20,830 bases of DNA, taken from assembly GCA_002441085.1 (NCBI GenBank), contig DJVF01000017.1, positions 1-20,830 on the forward strand, read 5' to 3'. Under the pieces are notes generated by a model. The model did not search any database and had not been told where the DNA came from. It was given only the letters and a program-made list of their open reading frames with translations. Shown piece after piece: positions 10,284 to 17,441 of the stretch. The stretch comes from Patescibacteria group bacterium UBA6263 (GTDB lineage Bacteria; Patescibacteriota; Gracilibacteria; Absconditabacterales; Absconditicoccaceae). Position 1 is the first letter of the stretch, and each line of letters starts with the position of its first letter. Both the position numbers and the translations under genes were made by a program.

Positions 10284-11282
10284 ATGTTAAAAATCAAAAA
10301 ACTATTGAAGTCTTCAAATAACATAGCAATATTTGGACATGAAAATATAGATTGAGATTGTATATGATCTATGTTGGGACTATGAAGTTTATTAGAGAAA
10401 CAATGAAAAAAAATTTCATATTTTACACCCAACCAACCAAGTAAACTTTTCAAGTTCATCAAATCAATCTCAAAAATCAAAACCAAATTTGATTATTCCA
10501 AATACGATTTGCTTATTTTTACAGACTTTACATGATATCATCGTATCCCTCAATTTACTCAAAATAGAGAAAAATATTTTGATGATAGCCAACTTATCAT
10601 TATCGATCATCATCAAGAAGACAATCCTCCTTCCAACGCATTATTAATCAAAGATATCAATGCAACTAGCAATTGTGAAATAATTTTTGAAACTACATAT
10701 AGACGACGAAAAAATTATTACGATCCTAGTATCGCTACATATCTATACTTATGATTGAGTACAGATTCATGAAATTTTCGTTTTGATCAAGGCCAACAGA
10801 CTCCAAGAATATTTACCAATGCTCTCAAACTCATCAAACTTTGAGCTGATAAAAAATTAATTATAGACAATATATTTCGTAGCAAATCTTTCGAAGCGGT
10901 CCAATTTATGCAAAATTTATTATCTAGAATGATACTCAAAAATAATATATTATATACTTATTTTACACAAGACGAACTACTCAGTAGTCAAATAGATGAA
11001 GAAGAGGCTGTCTACGCGCAGATTATTATGCAAGATATTATATGACCTCAATTTATTTGCGTATTCAAAGTTTTCCCAGATCATATCAAATGATCTCTCA
11101 GAGCAAATAGCATTTCATCAGACGGCCAATCCCATCAAGACCAAGTAGACTGCAGAAAAATAGCAAATATTTTTGGTGGATGATGACACAAATCAGCTGC
11201 TTGATTCAAAATCAAACTACAATCTAAAAACTTTAAAAAACAAATAGATCAAATAATCAATCAAATGCAGATTGATTTTTAG
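10284..11282 (+). CDS. nrnA: DHH/DHHA1 phosphoesterase, NrnA-like (nanoRNase / pAp phosphatase type)
   Basis: A 332-residue cytoplasmic enzyme with the full DHH-family motif set: GHENIDGDCIGS (His19, Asp23, Asp25), FTDF, IDHH (Asp108-His110), and a later LSTDSGNF Asp. These residues bind two Mn2+ ions. The C-terminal DHHA1 domain carries GGGGHKSAAG (from residue 298), the substrate-binding loop, with its third and fourth glycines coded by TGA. Known role of NrnA: degradation of 2-5 nt RNA leftovers to mononucleotides and dephosphorylation of pAp; RecJ-like single-strand nucleases are larger. The length fits NrnA (about 315-330). It overlaps or nearly abuts the downstream sugar transferase (16 bp between the stop and the next ATG), so the two are probably co-transcribed, although their roles are unrelated. 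Confidence 0.85.
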
Positions 11283-11298
11283 TTTTTTAATCAAATTG

Positions 11299-12684
11299 AT
11301 GACTAGTTACAATATCAAAATTCGCCTAATTAGGCCATTAATACATTTTTTGATAATAATAGCTGTATTTTATACTACATATAGAATCCGTCTAGTCACA
11401 GATCTTATACCATTTGTACAACTTACTATACCAGCTATCAATTACTATGAAATTATGATATTTTCTATTATATCATGAATATGATTTTTATTTATATGAA
11501 TTTTTCAAAATCTTTACGAACTACACAAACCCGTACAGAAATATTTTCAAACATTTAGTAAAGTCCGATTATATTGGTTTATAGCAATTACATTTATATC
11601 ATATTTTTGACGATGATTTATATTTAGTTATTGAATATCCAGGTTTATCATAGTTATTACATGATGACTATCATTTCTTGGAATATTTTTATTTGATCAA
11701 ATATGGAATTATCTAGAATCCCAAAGACACAAAAAATCTTGAAATAAGATTCTGATTATATGAAGCGATACTATGGATAGCTATATAGCTATAGAAAATA
11801 TCAAAAAATGATTCTCTTTTCCCTCAGAATTTGCCAAAGAAGATGAGATAGATGATATAGATTTGTCTAATTATTTTATAGTAGTAGCAGCAGGTACATT
11901 TCCCAAATCTAGATTACAAGCTATTTTTGAAAGGATCAGATTCGTCAATACTAGATTCTATCATATAGGAGAATGATTTTTTCTTGAGGATGTGGTTTAT
12001 GCTCCAGAAAATATAAATAGTATAATAGCTTTGGAATACAAACATTCCAAATTAGACTGACGATCATTAGTATTCAAAAGAGCCCTGGATGTTTTTTTTT
12101 CTACAATATTCATTATTATTTTTTCGCCAATTATGCTTATAATTGCAATATTAATCAGATTAGAAAGTAAATGACCCATAATATACCAATCCAAAAGAGT
12201 AGGACAAAGAGGCCAATTATTTACTTTTCTCAAATTTCGCAGTATGTATACTCATATGAGCGTGTGATATTGATGAAAAGATGCAGAAGATCTATATCAA
12301 AAATTAATCAATTCTGATCAAAATATCAGAGAATGAGTATTACCCAAAATCAAAAATGATCCCAGAATCACCAGAATATGAAGATTTATTAGAAAGACTT
12401 CCCTAGATGAATTACCACAATTGTTTTGTGTTTTGATTGGGACTATGTCTCTTGTATGACCTAGACCACACCTACAAAATGAAGTAAATAATTATGAAAC
12501 ACGACAAAAAAGATTATTTAGTATAAAACCATGAATTACCGGTTATGCTCAAGTTTTTGGTAGAGATTCACTAGATTTTGAACAAGAAGCTAAGTTAGAT
12601 TTATATTATATCCAGCATCGATCTATATTTTTAGATATTTACATCTTACTAGCAACATTTGGAGTTGTTTTTAAAGGTAAATAA
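11299..12684 (+). CDS. Polyprenyl-phosphate sugar-1-phosphate transferase (WbaP/CpsE type)
   Basis: A 461-residue membrane enzyme. The N-terminal half has about four membrane helices (for example HFLIIIAVFYTTYRI and RFIIVITGGLSFLGIFLF), then a nucleotide-fold-like cytoplasmic region. From about residue 258 comes the bacterial sugar transferase domain: FKRALDVFFSTIFIIIFSPI (re-entrant helix), RVGQRGQLFTFLKFRSM, DPRITRIGRFIRKTSLDELPQ with the catalytic Asp-Glu, SLVGPRPHL, and KPGITGYAQVFGR near the end. Known reaction: transfer of a hexose-1-phosphate from a UDP-sugar to undecaprenyl phosphate, the first step of capsule, O-antigen or glycoprotein glycan synthesis. The sugar cannot be told. An in-frame TTG at 11272 would extend it into nrnA, but the ATG at 11299 gives a more usual start. 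No other glycan genes are nearby. Confidence 0.9.
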
Positions 12685-12686
12685 CT

Positions 12687-12719
12687 ATGATGTGCTCCTT
12701 TAAAAAAAGGAGCTGTCAT
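12687..12719. repeat. Inverted repeat after the sugar transferase gene
   Basis: An 8-bp perfect stem GCTCCTTT/AAAGGAGC (12694-12701 and 12706-12713) has outer ATGA/TCAT pairing. It lies just after the transferase stop. It is followed by A rather than T on the + strand, so it is not a standard terminator in either direction. It may still stabilise the 3' end or stop transcription weakly. Confidence 0.45.
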
Positions 12720-12756
12720 AAAAAAAGTGAATGACTGAGGATTTTAATTTAACAAG

Positions 12757-12785
12757 AAAAGCTCTCAAGATAATACAAGAGAGCT
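12757..12785 (-). terminator. Intrinsic terminator for the tRNA gene
   Basis: Read on the minus strand, AGCTCTC and GAGAGCT form a 7-bp stem around a 12-base AU-rich loop, followed by TTTT (12760-12757). It begins 10 bp after the tRNA discriminator base, as expected for a tRNA transcription unit. Confidence 0.7.
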
Positions 12786-12794
12786 AAACATAAG

Positions 12795-12959
12795 TGGTCT
12801 TGAAAGGACTCGAACCTTCCACCTCATGTGCTTAATGCCAAAATACAACCAGGAGTACATCGCGAATAACTCAAGGAAGTTGAATTACCAAATACTACAT
12901 TCAATAAATCATAAAATAATTTTGACTCACATGTACTCTACCAACTGAGCTACAAGACC
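12795..12959 (-). tRNA. tRNA gene interrupted by a 92-nt insertion in the anticodon loop (identity unresolved)
   Basis: The 5' half reads GGTCTTG-TA-GCTC-AGTTGGTA-GAGT-A-CATGT and the 3' half ACATG-AGGTG-GAAGG-TTCGAGT-CCTTT-CAAGACC-A. Acceptor (7 bp), D (4 bp, one G-U), anticodon (5 bp, extendable by G-C to 6) and T (5 bp) stems all form with standard spacing and a 5-nt variable loop. Removing 92 nt restores a normal 73-nt class I tRNA; CCA is not encoded. The anticodon depends on the exact cut. Keeping the invariant U33 gives loop residues UUAAG and anticodon UAA, but a Leu tRNA would normally be class II with a long variable arm. Cuts that accept A33 give GAA, GUA or GUC. An expressed intron-containing tRNA, or a disrupted pseudo-tRNA, are both possible. 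Confidence 0.75.
12836..12927 (-). other. Putative tRNA intron (92 nt, structured, not group I)
   Basis: The limits are placed by assuming a 7-nt anticodon loop and may slide by a few bases. The ends pair: GTCAAAAT (12926-12919) with ATTTTGGC (12844-12837), 8 bp with one G-U, stacking near the anticodon stem. A central hairpin TAATTCAA / loop CTTCC / TTGAGTTA spans 12887-12867. The insertion is far too short for a group I intron core. The junction does not show a clean archaeal bulge-helix-bulge, because one side has a single unpaired base and the other about six. Confidence 0.6.
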
Positions 12960-13023
12960 ACGGCACACAATATATATCTAAAATACAATATCAAGACATT
13001 TTACAAAAAAAACGTATAACATA

Positions 13024-15309
13024 ATGACTCTATCGCAAAATACAAAGATATTGCAGGATTATATAAAGAATAATTCTAATATAGAAAAAAAATCTGAAAA
13101 AGGAATTTCAGCAATTTATCAACAACTCATAGATTGTATTACAGACCACAATCATCTTTATTATATATCAAACAGTCCTATTATTTCTGATTTAGAATAT
13201 GATCAACTTTTTGATTATATCAAAAAAATAGAGGAGTATTTTCCACATATGATCAGCTGAAACTCTCCAACACAATGACTTATCTGACAAATTTCAGAAT
13301 GATTTACAAAAAAAAATCATGAAATAGCTCTTTTATCTTTAGAAAATACATATGATGCAGAAGATTTAAAAAATCGAGATTCTAGAATATATAGAATATT
13401 AGAAAAACAAGAAAAAGAAGATAGTATACCAAATACTATAGATTATATAATAGAACCCAAATTTGACTGAATAAGCGTTGAACTTATTTATAAAAATTGA
13501 GAATTGATGAGTGCTATCACACGTTGAGATGGGAAAGTATGAGAAGAAATAATACTAAATGCTTTAACAATAAAATGATTAAATAAATTAAAAATAAAAG
13601 ATGAATCAACAATACATGTTCGTGGTGAAATCATGATGCCAAAGTCAGTATTTAAAAAAATTAATAAAGAAAGAGAATCTAACTGAGAACAAATATTTGC
13701 AAATACAAGAAATGCAGCTGCATGAAGCATCAAATTATTAGATTCATCTGAGGTAAAAAAAAGATGACTAATTTGTTATGTGTATGACATATTAATATAT
13801 AATACATCAAAAACATCAGATTGAATAAATTATAATGAACTCAACACAAACCAATGACCATTCATTCATTTCAGCTGAGATGAGACTTATGAAATATTAG
13901 AAAGATACTGATTACCTACTTTTCCACGAAGAAAAAAATGTAATTTTATCAGTGAGGTAATTGATATATGTAATAATACAGAAACCAAAGAATATTTTGA
14001 AAATCAGGATTGTGATTTCGATTGATTAGTCGTAAAGGTAAATAATTGAAACATTCGTACCATATTAAAAGAAACCCAACATCATCCCAGACGAGCAGTA
14101 GCTTACAAATTCCCAGCCCAACAAGTTTCTACACAAATTTTATCTATAGATTTTCAAATAGGTAGAACATGAATAATTACTCCAGTTGCTAATTTATCTC
14201 CAACTCAACTTAGCTGAGCCACTATATCTAGAACAACCCTTCATAACTTCGATTTTGTACAAAATAAAGATATCAAAATAGGGGACTATGTCTGGCTACA
14301 AAGAAGTTGAGAAGTGATACCCTATATAGTTTGAGTCATAAAAGACAAAAGAAACTGATCTGAAACTACGGTCAATCCACCCACTAAATGTCCTGTTTGT
14401 GATTCAAAGATAATTAATGAAGATATCCATTATTATTGTTCAAATGATAATTGTCCGGCTCAAATCAAAGCAAAGCTTGAACATTTTGTTTCCAAAAATT
14501 GTATGGATATAATGTGAATAGGGGATAGTATAGTTGATATTTTAGTAGATCAAAAAATTATATCCAACATAGCTGATCTATTTCAACTTACGGATCCAAA
14601 CAATCAGATTTTGCTACAAAAATTTCCATGATTTGGAAGTAAAAAAGTAAGTGAAATTTCAAATCAACTAATTCAAGCAAAAGCAAAGCCACTCCGAAGG
14701 TTGCTCAATTGATTAGGTATCTGACATGTCGGTAAAAAAACAGCAATAATGATAGTTGACAATCTAATTAAATATTATAGTCTCCAAGATCAAGAACTCA
14801 GTCCACTAAAAAATTTAACCAAACATATTACAGACCCAGATTTTTTAAGTTCCATTGTAGGCATATGACAAAAGACTGTCCAAGAAATTATAGATTTTTT
14901 CAACAACAAAAATAATTTAGAAATTCTAAAAGAACTCGAAGAGTTTTGAATCAATTTTAATCCTATCCAATATTACAAAGACCAGGAAAATCTATGAATA
15001 TTCGAATGACTCAATAACTGATCTTTTTCTATTACATGAACTTTCCCTATATCCAGAGAAACTATAGTACAAAACATGCAAAAACAATGACGAACATTCC
15101 ATGAAAATCCCAAAAAAGATACAAAAATGATTTTAGTAGGAGAACAAGCTTGAAGTAAAAAAGCAAAAGCTCAAGAGCTGCAAATTCAAATTATCCAATG
15201 ACGAAATAATATAATTCAAGAATTTCCCTTTTTACAAAATATTATCAATCCAGATAAATCATCAAATAAATTTTCAAATAAACCCACATCCCAACATAGT
15301 TTATTCTAA
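13024..15309 (+). CDS. ligA: NAD+-dependent DNA ligase
   Basis: A 761-residue ligase, somewhat longer than the usual ~670. The order of domains is normal. Ia has HNHLYYISNSPIISDLEYD, which binds the nicotinamide part. The adenylation domain has EPKFDGISVEL with catalytic Lys146, followed by TRGDGKVGEE and NTRNAAAGSIK. The OB fold has GRTGIITPVANLSP and RTTLHNFDF. The zinc finger has Cys456, 459, 472 and 477. The helix-hairpin-helix region has FPGFGSKKV and GLGIGHVGKKTA, and the C-terminal BRCT domain has SITGTFPISR and VGEQAGSKKAKA. Known role: sealing nicks during replication and repair. The first ~28 residues before the Ia domain and the Ser/Asn/Lys-rich tail account for part of the extra length. 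TGA supplies many motif glycines, including those of KFDG and RGDGKVG. The start lies 64 bp from the divergent tRNA gene. Confidence 0.95.
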
Positions 15310-15346
15310 ATTCAATATATTTATCATCAAATAAATCAAAATAGGA

Positions 15347-15379
15347 TTGACTTAATATATCAATTAAGTATTTTATACT
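15347..15379 (+). promoter_or_regulatory. Promoter region of phoH with overlapping inverted repeat
   Basis: TTGACT (15347-15352) resembles a -35. Possible -10 elements are TATTTT at a 16-base spacing (15369-15374) or the better TATACT (15374-15379), which is spaced too far at 21. A perfect inverted repeat ACTTAAT-N6-ATTAAGT (15350-15369) overlaps the -35 and spacer, the usual place for a repressor operator. No known regulator can be assigned. Confidence 0.35.
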
Positions 15380-15417
15380 TGCAAGAAACAAAAATCATAA
15401 ACCAAAAATAAAATTAT

Positions 15418-16800
15418 ATGAAAAAGAAAAAAATCTTTGTGTTAAACACAAATGTTATCCTTTTTAATTGGAAATCTATCTACAATTTCGACGAACATGA
15501 TATAAAAATTCCAAGCATAGTTCTCGAAGAGTTAGATGAATTTAAAAAAGGAAGCAATGAAGTTAACATCAATGCCCGAAAATTTACCAGGATAATTGAT
15601 AAACTTGGAACACAATTTATCGAAAATCCTAGTGGTAAAATGGTTTCTAAACTTTCTAATGGCGGCATCTCTTTAGGAGAAAAAAAAGGTACTATAGAGC
15701 TTGTACGTACAAATGAAATTGCACCAGAAGTAAAAACAGCTTACCATGCAGATAAACCAGATCACTACATTCTCAGTGTAGCTTATGAACTTTCTCAGAA
15801 AAATGATAACGTTATCCTTGTAACAAAGGATGTTAACTTAAGATCAAAAGCACGTGATATTGGCGTTCAAGCAGAAGATTATGAAAGTGAGCAGATAAAA
15901 GATGCTGATTTTCTATACACTGGCAAACAATGTATCGAAAGTGAGGCTTTATCTGATACCATCAACTTGCTCTACCAAAATGGCAAATCTCCAATGCCTG
16001 ATTTGCCAGAAATAAAAAAAATCCCAAATCAATATTTGATACTAAAGAATGGGAAACAAAGTGTGTTGGCAAAAGTATCACACAAAGAATCTTCTGAAGA
16101 AGATTCAAAGCCTCAACTTGTAAAAGTTGAAAAGCTATCAGTTTCCGGCATTACTGCCAAAAATTCTGAACAAGCCTTTGCTATAGATGCAATAATGAGT
16201 GATCATATAAAATTAGTTACTCTGTATGGCAAAGCCGGTACAGGTAAAACTCTAATTGCAATTGCTTGTGCACTTGAAAAACTCAAAAGGAAAGAATGCA
16301 AACAAATCATTATTTCTGCTGCAATAGTACCTGTAGGAAACAAAGATGTCGGTTTTTTACCAGGAGATTTGTATGATAAAATCTCTCCTTATATGCAAGG
16401 ACTCTATGATAATTTACATTTTGTAATATCAGAAGCAAAAAAAAAGGATGCTGATAAAATAACACTTTTGATGACATCATCAAAACAAGATGGAACAATC
16501 AAAATCCAAGCTCTTAGTTCAATAAGAGGAAGAAGCATCAACAATTCAGTCTTTATAGTAGATGAGAGTCAAAACACAACACCACACGAAATCAAGACAG
16601 CGATTACTCGTGCAGGAGTCAATACCCAAATTATATTATGTGGCGATATAGATCAGATAGACGCTCCATATTTGGGTAAAGCAGATAATGGACTATCCCA
16701 TGTAATAAGTAAATTTAAAGGGAAAGAGATATACGCCAATGTATACCTTGAAAAAGGAGAAAGAAGCGAATTAGCTACAATAGCTAGTGAAATCTTATAA
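15418..16800 (+). CDS. phoH: PIN domain-PhoH-like ATPase
   Basis: A 460-residue protein of the PhoH2/YlaK type. An N-terminal PIN-like domain (about 1-150, FVLNTNVIL, VLEELDEFKKG, HYILSVAYEL, VILVTKDVNL) is followed by a PhoH helicase-like ATPase domain. The latter has Walker A GKAGTGKT, FLPGDLYDKISPY, Walker B VFIVDESQN, TRAG and CGDIDQID. Known role of the family: ATP-dependent RNA unwinding coupled to RNA cleavage by the PIN domain, often in stress or toxin-antitoxin settings. Two oddities appear. The first PIN catalytic Asp (VLDTN in relatives) is Asn10. The whole frame has no TGA, all 27 glycines being GGN, unlike its neighbours. That points to acquisition from a standard-code donor, or to selection against UGA here. 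It has its own promoter region and a strong terminator, so it is a single-gene unit. Confidence 0.93.
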   Translation: MKKKKIFVLNTNVILFNWKSIYNFDEHDIKIPSIVLEELDEFKKGSNEVNINARKFTRIIDKLGTQFIENPSGKMVSKLSNGGISLGEKKGTIELVRTNEIAPEVKTAYHADKPDHYILSVAYELSQKNDNVILVTKDVNLRSKARDIGVQAEDYESEQIKDADFLYTGKQCIESEALSDTINLLYQNGKSPMPDLPEIKKIPNQYLILKNGKQSVLAKVSHKESSEEDSKPQLVKVEKLSVSGITAKNSEQAFAIDAIMSDHIKLVTLYGKAGTGKTLIAIACALEKLKRKECKQIIISAAIVPVGNKDVGFLPGDLYDKISPYMQGLYDNLHFVISEAKKKDADKITLLMTSSKQDGTIKIQALSSIRGRSINNSVFIVDESQNTTPHEIKTAITRAGVNTQIILCGDIDQIDAPYLGKADNGLSHVISKFKGKEIYANVYLEKGERSELATIASEIL

Positions 16801-16806
16801 TCCTAA

Positions 16807-16836
16807 ACAGAGTCGTTTTTTACGGCTCTGTTTTTT
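16807..16836 (+). terminator. Intrinsic terminator after phoH
   Basis: A 9-bp stem ACAGAGTCG/CGGCTCTGT (one G-U) with a 7-base loop TTTTTTA is followed by six T. It starts 7 bp after the phoH stop. On the opposite strand only three T follow the stem, so it could act weakly for the convergent pth transcript too. Confidence 0.88.
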
Positions 16837-16844
16837 ATATAAGA

Positions 16845-17387
16845 CTATTTATTCAAAAATTCTTTTATAAATTTTTCAATCTGATCAAATTTGGTTTCAA
16901 TAATATCTATTTCTTCTTTTTTGAAATTACTCAAAACATAATCAGCTACATAATCCTGATTATTTGGCCTATCTACTCATATTCTTATTCTATAAAATTC
17001 TCCATTTCCCAACTTATCCATAATATTTCTAATTCCATTATGACCAGCAGCTCATCATCATAATTTCAATTTAATAGTTCATACAGTCAAATCTATATCA
17101 TCATGAATCACCAATATATCTTTGGTGTCTATTTTATAGAAATTGGCAATCTTACTTACACATCATCAAGAACGGTTCATAAATTCCATTGGTTTTGTAA
17201 AAATCACTTTTTTATCATCCAATATAGTCTGGATTGTTTCTCATCCCAACTTATTATCATAGACCAAAATATCTCACAATATTTTTCATTCATCATTTCT
17301 TAGTTTATCTATCACTCAAAATCATATATTGTGTCTAGTATTTTTATATTGTCATCCTGGATTACCAAGTCCAACAATCAACTTCAT
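16845..17387 (-). CDS. pth: Peptidyl-tRNA hydrolase
   Basis: A 180-residue enzyme of normal size. It begins MKLIVGLGNPGGQYKNTRHN, containing Asn9 and catalytic His19. KPMEFMNRSGG follows, then VIHDDIDL with the Asp that activates the His, and LGGGAAGHNGIRNI with the substrate-binding Asn. Known reaction: cleavage of the ester bond of peptidyl-tRNAs dropped from stalled ribosomes, recycling the tRNA. By hand count about 13 of 21 glycines are TGA, a useful contrast to phoH on the other side of the terminator. It follows infB by 54 bp on the same strand, so infB-pth is likely one transcript, with heptad repeats in the gap. Confidence 0.95.
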
Positions 17388-17403
17388 TTTTTAAAATTAC
17401 CAA

Positions 17404-17438
17404 GCTAAAAGCTAATTGCTAAGCCCTAAGTGCTAAAA
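17404..17438 (-). repeat. Five 7-bp tandem repeats between infB and pth
   Basis: On the + strand the heptads are GCTAAAA, GCTAATT, GCTAAGC, CCTAAGT and GCTAAAA. GCTAA (once CCTAA) recurs at exactly 7-bp spacing from 17404. They fill most of the 54-bp gap between the infB stop and the pth start, so they would be in the infB-pth mRNA. Function is unknown. Confidence 0.7.
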
Positions 17439-17441
17439 AAT

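Noticed and set aside
12836..12927. Group I self-splicing intron in the tRNA
   Set aside because: At 92 nt it lacks room for the P3-P8 core, and the expected U before the 5' splice site and G at the 3' end are not both met.
12795..12959. tmRNA or class II tRNA with a giant variable arm
   Set aside because: A full D arm is present, and the anticodon stem halves flank the insertion, placing it in the anticodon loop rather than the variable region.
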